DNA of 64,000 nt from Flavobacterium aestivum (GTDB taxonomy: Bacteria; Bacteroidota; Bacteroidia; Flavobacteriales; Flavobacteriaceae). Location of the stretch: positions 3,286,001 to 3,350,000 of the forward strand of contig NZ_CP113977.2 in NCBI RefSeq assembly GCF_026870175.2, given 5' to 3'. How positions within the stretch are numbered: position 1 is the stretch's first letter; each line of letters starts with the position of its first letter. The translations under genes were made by a program, and so were the position numbers. Positions 49,955 through 57,867 of this stretch are shown piece after piece. The notes beneath the pieces were generated by a model. That model saw nothing but the letters and a program-made list of their open reading frames with translations, ran no database searches and was not told where the DNA came from.

Positions 49955-50857
49955 TTACTGCTGACTTATAATCAATAAACTTTCGGCTCTTCTTAAACCT
50001 CCGATTCTTTCAGTATCATCGCTTGTTAAGCATCTTTTTGTAATTGCAGGGATTAACGATTTATCTTCTACGTTCACATTTAATACATCGTTTATAAGCT
50101 GTTTAAAGAACTGAAGTTTTTGTTGTCTGTCCGTTGGTACTACATTTGAATATTTTCCACTAAAACGGCTGAAAATTTCTTCATATCCAACTTTTTTACT
50201 TGTGATACCTCTTCTTACTTTGGTTCTTAAACCATCTGCGCCTATTAAATACCACGCACAACAATTTTCGGTAGCGTTCCAAAGCTCTTTAAGTTCCAAA
50301 AAAGCTTCATAAACTAAATCACCGGCTTCGTCAATAATTACGATTGGTGGGTGTGGTAGTGATTTTAAGTAATACTTTACATTGGCAATAACATCGGCGT
50401 ATTTTCCTGTGCTGTCCAAGCCAATTGTTTTAGCAATTAACCTAATGAATAGCTGCTTTGTTTTTGCTTGGGAAGCATCTACATAAAAACAGTTTTTTAA
50501 AGTTCTTGACAAGTGTTTAGCGGCTGTAGTTTTGCCTATTTCGCATTCATCAACAAAGATTTTACTTTTTGAATTTGCCTGACAGAAAAGAATATCTTCT
50601 TCAATTATTTTGTAAACTTCTGTGCGGGCAATATTCCAAGTTCTTTCGTGCATGTTAATGTTTAACTCTCTACCGATTGTTAGCCATTGTGTGTCTTTTA
50701 AAAGACTGTCACGCTTTCCGCTTTTTAATTGGCTCCATACGGACCCGTTTATATTCCATTGTTTCGCAAACTGTGCATCAGTGCTGTCATAATTTTGGCG
50801 TAAGTTCAGTAATTCGCTAACTACTTTGTCTTTAAATTCAGGGGTAATTTGTATCAT
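49955..50857 (-). CDS. MuB-like AAA+ ATPase, transposition target-selection protein
   Basis: 300 residues. N-terminal HTH (SELLNLRQNYDSTDAQFAKQWNINGSVWSQLKSGKRDSL, as in MuB), Walker A FVDECEIGKTTAA (residues 101-113), Walker B IVIIDEAGDL (172-181), and a C-terminal lid part. MuB coats target DNA in an ATP-dependent way, brings it to the transpososome and gives target immunity. Follows the transposase gene by 15 bp. Confidence 0.9.
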   Translation of the reverse strand: MIQITPEFKDKVVSELLNLRQNYDSTDAQFAKQWNINGSVWSQLKSGKRDSLLKDTQWLTIGRELNINMHERTWNIARTEVYKIIEEDILFCQANSKSKIFVDECEIGKTTAAKHLSRTLKNCFYVDASQAKTKQLFIRLIAKTIGLDSTGKYADVIANVKYYLKSLPHPPIVIIDEAGDLVYEAFLELKELWNATENCCAWYLIGADGLRTKVRRGITSKKVGYEEIFSRFSGKYSNVVPTDRQQKLQFFKQLINDVLNVNVEDKSLIPAITKRCLTSDDTERIGGLRRAESLLIISQQ

Positions 50858-50872
50858 AACTTTATTTTTTGA

Positions 50873-52906
50873 TTAAAATCTGTCGATTAATGCTTTTCTC
50901 TGGGTGATTACAGGAATGTTGTCCGATTCGTCTTCAATTGTTCCTACAGATTCCGCAGGTTCGTTGTTCATTCTGAAGACCGATGTATTTAAACCAGGTA
51001 TTTGAAACTTGTTATTTAAAGTGAATTGTCTGTTATCAATAACTGTTACTTTGTCGATTGCTCTAAGTTGATGACGTTGGAAAGCTTCGATTGTGGCAAC
51101 GTAGGCGCTCATTATTTCGCGGGCGTTTATATCGTCTTCCGTTTGTTCGATTTTAGCACGGTTGTAAGTTGGTTTTGGACGTGCTTCGCAAATATATTTA
51201 CCGTTTCGGTATATAAGAGCTTTGAAGACTTTCCCTTGGTTATCGTCTAACCAATAGATGTCAATGTTTTTCCCTTCAACTTCGTTCATCAATCTGATCA
51301 GATTATCGCCTAAAAAGATTTTTCCGTTATCGCCTAAAAGGTATTGCCCGTATTGTAGGTCAATTATTCCTGCATTACACGAAGTTTCAGTTCTATAACC
51401 TAAGTGCAGCATGAAAGCCCTGTAATTGGTTGCTTTCACGTTTTGGTTTTGATTCTCTAAAAAGTATTCCCATCGAGTTTTTGTTTTGTCTTTGCTGTGT
51501 GGCATATTGTTCCAGGTCACAATATCATTTAAACAGCCGTTAACAATTTGCTCATATGGCAATATGATTTTTTCCTGACTGCTTTTTTGATTACTTTCAC
51601 TTATTGCGAATGGACGGGCTAGCCAACCTTCACGTTTTTTCTCCAGTTGATATCGCAATGGTCTGTAATATGCTTCTATTCGCTTACCCCTTGCGTTATT
51701 AGCTTCGATTCTGACATTTTGGAACATTGACCCTTCACGCAAAAAAGAATCCTTAAAAGAGCTGTTTAAAGAGCTTTCGCATTCTAACCCATCAGGAAGG
51801 TTTAAACCCCAATCGTGGTAATTCCTAACTAACTGGCGGTAAAACTCTAAAATAATACCGTCTTTGCTTTTTCCATAAACCCAGCATGTAAAGGCTTCGC
51901 TGGCTAAATCAATCGCATTGTAAAACCACATTCTTTTTCCTTTTAGATATTCAAAAGGTGGTTGACGGTCATCAATTGAAAGTAAGGAACCGGCAAATTT
52001 TGGTTGTTCCAATGAATGTGCAGGTTTAAATTTCTGCATAAGCTTTTGACGGTCACCGCTTCGCTTCGCATGGGTTCCAATGCTGTTTTTCCATTGCGAT
52101 AAATAATTAATTACAGTTCCTTTACTTAGTTTTTTAAAGTCTTTCGGGTTGTAAACCTCACCGGTTTTATTATTAATTACTTCAACGTAACCCGCCAAAA
52201 ATCCTTCGTATTGTTCTGCCACTTCGGTTGCAGTTGGTTTGTGGCTTTGAGTCGCAAACAAATCATTTAAAAACTTCACCATTTCATCAGTTACGATACG
52301 ACGATTTTGTTTGGAAGCACCTCTAACGTCTTTAACAAGGCTTATGTATCCAATCTCGTTGAATTTTTTAAGAGTTTCATTAAATCTGCGTGGGTGAGCA
52401 GGAAGGTTGTGTGTAGCTTTGTACTTCTTTGTTAAAACTTCGTTAAAGCTTTGAGCATCATAGCAAAGAGTTTGGTTAATATCCGTTTTGCGACCACCCA
52501 TTTTTGTGCGTTCTAACTCTCGAGCTGCTTTCAGTTGCAAAACTGCTTTTACAACACTTGCATTAACGATATACTTTTCTTGTACATCGAGGTGCAAATA
52601 ACTTCCATCCAGTCTTTCAAAGTTTGAGTAAAAATCTACGGCTCCGCCGTCAACTTTGTAATAAAGTTCTAAAGGATGGTCGCATTTTGTTGGGTCGCCA
52701 AGAGTATTTTGTGTTTCTTTTGGAAGACTCTCAAAAAATATTAACATCTTTCTACAATTACCTCCTGACTGGGCTTTTTTAATACCGTAGGGTTTATCTT
52801 TATAACGCGCTATATCCTTTTGTAAAGCGGCTAATGATGGGTAGAAATCCGGTACTAATTCTTCCCATTCTACAACTACCATGTTATTAATCCAAATTTG
52901 TGGCAT
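50873..52906 (-). CDS. MuA-like transposase
   Basis: 677 residues, near the MuA length. Catalytic core: D312/D313 in LLSIDDRQPPFEYLKGKRMWFYNAIDLAS, an acidic position E375/E377 in GLECESSLNSSF, and E411 in KRIEAYYRPL. The usual middle Asp is therefore a Glu. The N-terminal part (about 1-290) should hold the end-binding domains; the C-terminal tail (about 570-677) would contact MuB. It carries out excision-free strand transfer for integration and replication. It follows the ner-like gene by 21 bp. Confidence 0.92.
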   Translation of the reverse strand: MPQIWINNMVVVEWEELVPDFYPSLAALQKDIARYKDKPYGIKKAQSGGNCRKMLIFFESLPKETQNTLGDPTKCDHPLELYYKVDGGAVDFYSNFERLDGSYLHLDVQEKYIVNASVVKAVLQLKAARELERTKMGGRKTDINQTLCYDAQSFNEVLTKKYKATHNLPAHPRRFNETLKKFNEIGYISLVKDVRGASKQNRRIVTDEMVKFLNDLFATQSHKPTATEVAEQYEGFLAGYVEVINNKTGEVYNPKDFKKLSKGTVINYLSQWKNSIGTHAKRSGDRQKLMQKFKPAHSLEQPKFAGSLLSIDDRQPPFEYLKGKRMWFYNAIDLASEAFTCWVYGKSKDGIILEFYRQLVRNYHDWGLNLPDGLECESSLNSSFKDSFLREGSMFQNVRIEANNARGKRIEAYYRPLRYQLEKKREGWLARPFAISESNQKSSQEKIILPYEQIVNGCLNDIVTWNNMPHSKDKTKTRWEYFLENQNQNVKATNYRAFMLHLGYRTETSCNAGIIDLQYGQYLLGDNGKIFLGDNLIRLMNEVEGKNIDIYWLDDNQGKVFKALIYRNGKYICEARPKPTYNRAKIEQTEDDINAREIMSAYVATIEAFQRHQLRAIDKVTVIDNRQFTLNNKFQIPGLNTSVFRMNNEPAESVGTIEDESDNIPVITQRKALIDRF

Positions 52907-52927
52907 TTTGTTCTTTGATAAGTGTTG

Positions 52928-53128
52928 TTACTTTTCTTGATTTGGTTCGTCTGAAATAACTACGTCTTCAGCTTCTTTTAAAAGTTTAGCTTTTGCACCT
53001 GCCCTAATCTTCTTACCAAGCTCGCTATTATTGAAATAGCATAAAGCTGCGTAAACTGTTTGACGGGTTGTTTTAAACTCTTCAGCTAATTCCTTCGCCA
53101 TGTCCGGGTGAATTCTGATTTTCTTCAT
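52928..53128 (-). CDS. Ner-like small regulator, first early gene
   Basis: 66 residues from MKKIRIHPDMAKELAEEF; a longer frame would begin inside the promoter. A helix-turn-helix of the type AKELAEEFKTTRQTVYAALCYFNNSELGKKIRAGAKAKLL. First gene after the early promoter, in the position of ner in Mu, which represses both the early and the repressor promoters. Acidic C-terminal tail (EDVVISDEPNQEK). Confidence 0.7.
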   Translation of the reverse strand: MKKIRIHPDMAKELAEEFKTTRQTVYAALCYFNNSELGKKIRAGAKAKLLKEAEDVVISDEPNQEK

Positions 53129-53167
53129 ATCTTTACACCTGTAAATATTATTTGTAATTGTGTACGG

Positions 53168-53220
53168 CAAATTTATGGAAAAATATTCCTTATTTACAAA
53201 TAAAAAAGGAACAATGTTCC
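53168..53220 (-). promoter_or_regulatory. Phage early promoter with two repressor operators
   Basis: Minus strand: -33 TTTG (53200-53197), spacer of 21 nt, -7 TAAATTTG (53175-53168), start near 53162, 34 nt before the ner-like ATG. Operator O1, GGAAAAATATTCC (53177-53189), lies exactly between the two boxes. O2, GGAACAATGTTCC (53208-53220), lies just upstream of the -33 box inside a 9-1-9 palindrome. Both have the form GGAA-N5-TTCC with centres 31 bp apart (three helical turns). This is the lysis/lysogeny switch, between the divergent repressor and early genes. Confidence 0.8.
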
Positions 53221-53243
53221 TTTATAGGTAATAATATGTAAAT

Positions 53244-53597
53244 ATGTATTTAAGAATCAAGCAATTAAGAGAGTCGAAAAATATGTCTTCGAAGGAATTT
53301 TCTACCTCGATCGGGGTAGATAGTAGCCAATATAGTAAGATAGAGCAAGGCAAATTAATGCCTACAATCGCGCACTTAATGGAGATATGTACTATTTATG
53401 GTACTTCAATGGATTATTTATGCTTTGGAAAAATTCAGGAAACCGTCAATTCCACTAATAACGATCTAATAAATATTCAAAAAGAGTTAATTGCTATGCA
53501 AAAAGAAAAAATTGCATCACTAGAAGCTCAAAATATAGAGCTTAAAGCTCAATTAGAAGGTGACAACAAATCCACTGACAGGAGAGCGGCAGGTTAA
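53244..53597 (+). CDS. XRE-family phage repressor (c-like)
   Basis: 117 residues. N-terminal HTH_3 domain (RIKQLRESKNMSSKEFSTSIGVDSSQYSKIEQGKLMPTIAHLMEICTIYGTSMDYLCFG), then a coiled coil (LINIQKELIAMQKEKIASLEAQNIELKAQLEG) for oligomerisation. No peptidase domain, so RecA-triggered self-cleavage is not expected. Divergent from the early operon, 115 bp from the ner-like start, with two operators between; transcribed toward the phage left end as in Mu. Start ATG at 53244. Confidence 0.88.
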   Translation: MYLRIKQLRESKNMSSKEFSTSIGVDSSQYSKIEQGKLMPTIAHLMEICTIYGTSMDYLCFGKIQETVNSTNNDLINIQKELIAMQKEKIASLEAQNIELKAQLEGDNKSTDRRAAG

Positions 53598-53868
53598 AGT
53601 TCCCGCACACTGGGTTGTGCTTAAAAATGATTAGGAATTAAGTATTTGTGCACGTTTTTAGTTTTTATAGCCACTTTATACAGATGTATATCATTGATTT
53701 ATAATAAATACGATAATTGTACGCACGTGTGTATATTGTTCATAAAGGGGGTTGAAAATATTACAAAAAGTTCTTTTGTATATCCTTTTAGCTTTTAAAG
53801 GGGGTAGTATATTGTTGCTTTTGTATTGCTTTTGTCCATGCAACTGTCCACCCAACTGGTTATGCAAA

Positions 53869-53881
53869 GGAAAAATATTCC
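53869..53881. promoter_or_regulatory. Remote third repressor operator
   Basis: GGAAAAATATTCC, identical to O1, extended to AAAGGAAAAATATTCCTTT. It lies 270 bp downstream of the repressor gene, about 0.69 kb from O1. It may support DNA looping or repress a promoter in the left end. Confidence 0.7.
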
Positions 53882-54093
53882 TTTTTTATCGAATATAAGT
53901 TTTAAAAATTTCAGTTTAAAACGGTTGATTTTAAACTAGATTTAAATATGGTTTAAAAAGAGATTAAATCGTCTTAAATGGCTGTTTTTAGCTATTTTAA
54001 GGGGTTGTTTCTGCTAAATGTTTCGGTATAGTTTTACTTAGGGTTTAATTCTTGAGTTTTTATTACGGTATTATTACGGTATTTTACGTTTTA

Positions 54094-54213
54094 TGCACAT
54101 TCCATTACATAACAAAAAAAGCCCTCGTTTTTAACTGAGAGCCTTGTTTTACAGGGTTTTTAAGGGTTTTTTAAGGGGGATTTTATACTACTGTATTTTG
54201 TACATTCTTATTT
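54094..54213 (-). repeat. Candidate transposase end-binding sites L1 and L2
   Basis: L1 at 54199-54213 reads AAATAAGAATGTACA on the minus strand (12 of 15 identical to R1), beginning 10 bp inside the phage terminus. L2 at 54094-54108 carries the core GGAATGTGCA. Their spacing of 105 bp, against 22 bp at the right end, repeats the asymmetry of Mu. Confidence 0.6.
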
Positions 54214-54223
54214 AGTGCCCATA

Positions 54224-54228
54224 CTAAT
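54224..54228. repeat. Target-site duplication CTAAT, copy next to the phage left end
   Basis: Direct repeat of 18989-18993. Confidence 0.85.
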
Positions 54229-54239
54229 TGCGGCGCTTT
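54229..54239 (-). terminator. Proximal half of the rpsA terminator, split by the prophage
   Basis: Minus strand GAAAGCGCCGCA, 22 bp after the rpsA stop. Its complementary arm and T-tract are now on the other side of the prophage (18976-18988), so rpsA lacks its native terminator. Confidence 0.85.
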
Positions 54240-54261
54240 CTATATTCAAAAAATCTAGAAA

Positions 54262-56040
54262 TTATTTTTTCTCAGATTTTTCCATTTTAGCTTTTAATGC
54301 AGCTAATACATCATTGTTATCTCCTAAAGTTGCAGCTGGTGCATTTGTAGTAGATGCAGATGAAGTATTTTCAGTTGCAGCTTTCACGTTTTTCTCTTCT
54401 TCTTCGCGGAAGATAGCAGTGTGAGAAGCAACTACTCTTTTGAATTCTTTGTTGAATTCAATTACTTTGAAATCTGCAGTATCACCTTTTTTCAATTTTT
54501 TACCGTCTTCTTTTTCAAGGTGACGAGTTGGAATGAAAGCAACGATATCTTCTCCAAATTCTACAGTAGCTCCTTTGTCAACGATTTCAGAAATTTCACC
54601 TGTGTGGATAGTTCCAACTGCGAAAGAATCTTCATACTGATCCCAAGGATTAGCAGTAGTTTGTTTGTGACCTAAAGATAATTTACGTCCTTCAACATCT
54701 AATTCTAATACAACTACGTCTAATTTTTCACCAACATTTACAAATTCAGATGGGTGTTTGATTTTCTTAGTCCAAGAAAGATCAGAGATGTAAATTAATC
54801 CATCGATACCTTCTTCTAATTCTACGAAAATTCCAAAGTTTGTAAAGTTTCTAACGATACCTGTATGTTTAGAACCTACTGGGTATTTAGCAGTGATATC
54901 AGTCCAAGGATCTTGAGTCAATTGCTTGATACCTAATGACATTTTACGGTCATCTCTATCTAAAGTTAAGATAACAGCTTCAACAACATCTCCAACTTTT
55001 ACGAAATCTTGAGCAGAACGTAAATGAGTAGACCAAGACATTTCAGAAACGTGGATTAAACCTTCTACACCTTCAGCAACTTCGATGAAAGCACCGTAAT
55101 CAGCGATTACAACTACTTTACCACTTACTTTATCACCAATTTTCAAATCAGCATTTAAAGCATCCCATGGGTGAGCGTTTAATTGTTTCAATCCTAATTG
55201 AATTCTTGTTTTCTCATCATCGAAATCAAGGATTACAACGTTTAATTTTTGGTCTAATTCAAGAACTTCACTTGGGTGGTTGATTCTACTCCAAGAAAGG
55301 TCAGTAATGTGAATTAATCCATCAACACCACCTAAGTCAATGAACACACCATAAGAAGTAATGTTTTTAACAACACCTTCTAATACTTGTCCTTTTTGTA
55401 ATTGACCGATGATTTCTTTTTTCTGTACTTCAATATCCGCTTCAATAAGCGCTTTGTGAGAAACAACAACATTTTTGAATTCGTGATTAATTTTTACCAC
55501 TTTGAATTCCATCATTTTGTTTACATATACATCGTAGTCTCTAATTGGCTTAACATCAATTTGAGATCCTGGTAAGAAAGCTTCAATTCCGAAAACGTCA
55601 ACAATCATACCTCCTTTAGTTCTGCATTTTACAAAACCATTAACGATTTCTCCTGTTTCGTTAGCAGAAATAACTCTATCCCATGATTTGATAGTACGTG
55701 CTTTTCTGTGTGATAATACTAATTGACCTGTTTTGTCCTCACGGATGTCGATTAATACTTCAACTTTATCACCTACTTTTAAGTTTGGGTTGTAACGGAA
55801 TTCGTTTAATGAAATAACACCTTCCGATTTTGCGTTGATATCAACGATAACGTCTCTATCTGTAATTCTAACAACTACACCTTCTACTACTTCTTCTTGA
55901 TCTGTAGCGATGAAAGTTTTTGATACTAGTTCTTCGAATTCCAATAAGTTTTTCTCATCTACTGCATCGATACCTTCTTCGAAGTTATGCCAGTTAAAAT
56001 TTGCTAAAAACTCTTCTTGTGATTTTAATTGTTCAGACAT
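54262..56040 (-). CDS. rpsA: 30S ribosomal protein S1
   Basis: 592 residues with six S1 (OB-fold) domains; motifs such as GVFIDLGGVDGLIHITDLSW, GAFIEVAEGVEGLIHVSEMSW and GIFVELEEGIDGLIYISDLSW recur at about 85-residue intervals. The C-terminus is Ala/Ser/Thr-rich and charged. S1 binds mRNA on the 30S subunit; Flavobacteria rely on it although they use few Shine-Dalgarno sequences. Codon use is that of a highly expressed gene. The prophage is inserted 34 bp after the stop, in the terminator loop. Confidence 0.98.
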   Translation of the reverse strand: MSEQLKSQEEFLANFNWHNFEEGIDAVDEKNLLEFEELVSKTFIATDQEEVVEGVVVRITDRDVIVDINAKSEGVISLNEFRYNPNLKVGDKVEVLIDIREDKTGQLVLSHRKARTIKSWDRVISANETGEIVNGFVKCRTKGGMIVDVFGIEAFLPGSQIDVKPIRDYDVYVNKMMEFKVVKINHEFKNVVVSHKALIEADIEVQKKEIIGQLQKGQVLEGVVKNITSYGVFIDLGGVDGLIHITDLSWSRINHPSEVLELDQKLNVVILDFDDEKTRIQLGLKQLNAHPWDALNADLKIGDKVSGKVVVIADYGAFIEVAEGVEGLIHVSEMSWSTHLRSAQDFVKVGDVVEAVILTLDRDDRKMSLGIKQLTQDPWTDITAKYPVGSKHTGIVRNFTNFGIFVELEEGIDGLIYISDLSWTKKIKHPSEFVNVGEKLDVVVLELDVEGRKLSLGHKQTTANPWDQYEDSFAVGTIHTGEISEIVDKGATVEFGEDIVAFIPTRHLEKEDGKKLKKGDTADFKVIEFNKEFKRVVASHTAIFREEEEKNVKAATENTSSASTTNAPAATLGDNNDVLAALKAKMEKSEKK

Positions 56041-56254
56041 GCTGATTAAAAATTTGTATTCTGTGTTCTCTCGAGTTTCTCAAAGTGATAGAAAAAACAG
56101 AAGCTGTTTTACATAAATAGTTGATACCTAAAGGAAACTCTTATTCACCAAAAGGTGTGCAAAAGTAATTCTTTTATTTAAGATAACAAAATATTTATAC
56201 TAAGATGTTGATTAGTAATTAAAAAAGAGGCTCAGAAGCGAAAAAACAAGCATT

Positions 56255-56345
56255 CTTGGAGGTATTCTTCCCGCTGTCATTCCAATCTTTTAGCCTCGTC
56301 CCAAAAGACGGTACTAAAAGGATTTTCCCTTCCATCGGGGCTAAT
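56255..56345 (-). ncRNA. Structured intergenic RNA, Flavo-1-like
   Basis: Minus-strand sequence beginning AGCCCCGATGGAAGGGAAAA, containing CTTTTAG/CTAAAAG pairing, a CGTC-TTTTGG-GACG hairpin and an ending ACAGCGGGAA that can pair with GCCCCG. I recognise the framework (GCCCCGAT ... ATCCTTTT ... AAAAGAT ... AGCGGGA) from frequent intergenic elements in Flavobacteriaceae and believe it belongs to the Flavo-1 motif; that name is from memory and should be tested. Lies between the MFS-gene terminator and rpsA. Confidence 0.6.
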
Positions 56346-56375
56346 TGGTTTTTATAGTGATTTATCAACAATAAA

Positions 56376-56410
56376 AAACCCGACAGTTTTCATGAACCTG
56401 TCGGGTTTAA
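56376..56410 (-). terminator. Intrinsic terminator of the MFS gene
   Basis: Perfect 11-bp stem AAACCCGACAG/CTGTCGGGTTT with an 11-nt loop and a T6 run on the minus strand, 13 bp after the stop. Confidence 0.92.
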
Positions 56411-56422
56411 TTCTTCTATTAC

Positions 56423-57799
56423 TTAATGTTTTAACACTTCAACTTCTTTAGGATTGTGTTCGTGTTTAAACAAAATTGCAAACGCTACGGCAATAATCAA
56501 TGCATAAGTTGCGAAAGCCAACCAAATGGTATGCCAATCTTTCATCAAGATTACTTTATCAAATAACCCATCGGCACCAATTGTATTTCCTTGATTTTTT
56601 ATAAACTCCAACATTTTTGAATTAGTCGTTCCTGTTTGTAAAAAATTTGCTAAGTCTGCAGTACTATGAAATGATTTTGTAAAAAAACGATCAATAGCCC
56701 ATCCTGATGTAAAACTTCCCAGAATAGCTCCTATCCCATTGGTCATCATCATAAACAATCCTTGTGCTGAAGATCTATTTTTAGGATCTGTATGTGTTTC
56801 AACAAATAATGATCCCGATATATTAAAGAAATCAAAAGCCATTCCGTACACAATACAAGACAAAATAATCATCCATAATCCCTGAACAGGATCTCCAAAC
56901 GAGAAAAGTCCAAAACGCAATACCCAAGCCAACATACTAATCAGCATAACTTGCTTGATACCAAATCTTTTCAAGAAAAACGGTATAGCAAGTATAAATA
57001 AGGTTTCAGAAATTTGAGAAATAGACATAATAATAGTAGAATATTTCACAACGAATGAATCTGTATATTTTGGGAAATGTTTGAATTCATCTAGAAAAAC
57101 ATCTCCATACGCATTAGTAAGCTGCAAAGCTCCTCCCAAAAACATAGAAAATATAAAGAAAAGAGCCATTTTGTAATCTGCAAATAACTTAAAAGACTCT
57201 AATCCTAGAGTTTCCATCAAGGAAGCATTCTCTTTAATTAATCTTTGTGGCTTACATGCAGGCAAAGTAAAAGAATAAATTCCCAACAATGCGGCAGCAA
57301 CTCCAGCAATATAGAATTGATACTCCGTAGCTTTATTCCCTGACAAATTGGTAATCCACATAGCAACAATAAAACCAATTGTTCCAAAAACACGAATTGG
57401 TGGAAAATCCTTAACTACATCTTTATTGCTATTCTTTAAGGCATTATAAGATATCGAATTACTCAAAGCAATCGTTGGCATATAAAAACACATTGCCAAA
57501 AGCATTACATATATAAAGTTTGTTGGATTATCAACCATAGGAATGTAAAACAAAACTCCTCCATACAAAATATGAAGAGTTCCATATAATTTCTCAGCAT
57601 TTATCCATCTATCAGCAATGATTCCTGTAAGAGTAGGCATAAAAAGGGAAGCTATTCCCATTGTACTAAAAACCAAACCAAATTGAGTTCCTTCCCATGC
57701 TTTGGTTCCAAACCAATAATTTGCAATTGTAATCAACCAAGCTCCCCAAACAAAAAACTGCAGAAAACTCATTAATGTTAACCTATTCTTAATTCCCAT
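56423..57799 (-). CDS. MFS transporter, nucleoside:H+ symporter type (NupG-like)
   Basis: 458 residues with 12 hydrophobic segments. The start LTLMSFLQFFVWGAWLITIANYWF and the segment GIASLFMPTLTGIIADRWINAEKLYGTLHILYGG are characteristic of the nucleoside permease (NHS) group. Later FGTIGFIVAMWI and FNISGSLFVETHTDPKNRSSAQGLFMMMTNGIGAILGSFTSGWAIDRFF agree. Inner-membrane uptake of nucleosides is the likely role. 68 bp after cmk's stop codon, which would fit a nucleotide-salvage link. Confidence 0.85.
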   Translation of the reverse strand: MGIKNRLTLMSFLQFFVWGAWLITIANYWFGTKAWEGTQFGLVFSTMGIASLFMPTLTGIIADRWINAEKLYGTLHILYGGVLFYIPMVDNPTNFIYVMLLAMCFYMPTIALSNSISYNALKNSNKDVVKDFPPIRVFGTIGFIVAMWITNLSGNKATEYQFYIAGVAAALLGIYSFTLPACKPQRLIKENASLMETLGLESFKLFADYKMALFFIFSMFLGGALQLTNAYGDVFLDEFKHFPKYTDSFVVKYSTIIMSISQISETLFILAIPFFLKRFGIKQVMLISMLAWVLRFGLFSFGDPVQGLWMIILSCIVYGMAFDFFNISGSLFVETHTDPKNRSSAQGLFMMMTNGIGAILGSFTSGWAIDRFFTKSFHSTADLANFLQTGTTNSKMLEFIKNQGNTIGADGLFDKVILMKDWHTIWLAFATYALIIAVAFAILFKHEHNPKEVEVLKH

Positions 57800-57867
57800 G
57801 AATTGTATTTTTATAAAAAAGTATATCAGCCTGTAAAACTAATATTAAAATTGAAATTAGCAACTAT

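Larger units (their letters stand above)
18994..54223. mobile_element. Mu-like transposable prophage, about 35.2 kb
   Basis: Bounded by 5-bp direct repeats and carrying a full Mu-type gene complement: repressor, ner-like gene, MuA and MuB homologues, DUF3164, a gp28-like terminase, a DUF935 portal, a gp30-like head protein, a protease/scaffold, a capsid, lysis genes, a contractile tail with sheath, tube, chaperone, tape measure and baseplate, fibres, and DNA methyltransferases. The left (early) end is at 54.2 kb and the right end at 19.0 kb. No tyrosine or serine integrase is present, in line with transposition. No core gene looks broken, so the phage may be viable. Unlike Mu, the terminase/portal/head block is inverted relative to the rest. 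Confidence 0.95.
53598..54223. other. Gene-free phage left end
   Basis: 626 bp with no credible gene on either strand. It contains a third operator copy, several AAAGGGGG/TTAAGGGG motifs (53744-53751, 53797-53804, 53995-54004, 54167-54179), a cluster of TTTAAA hexamers (about 53899-53970), two ATTACGGT copies 11 bp apart (54062 and 54073), two candidate transposase sites and a weak hairpin (GCCCTC/GAGAGC at 54121-54142). It probably serves transpososome assembly, packaging initiation and repression. Confidence 0.7.

Noticed and set aside
18983-54236. GCGCCGC/GCGGCGC inverted repeat as terminal repeat of the phage
   Set aside because: Joining the flanks through the 5-bp duplication makes it a standard host terminator hairpin behind rpsA; it belongs to the host, not to the phage ends.
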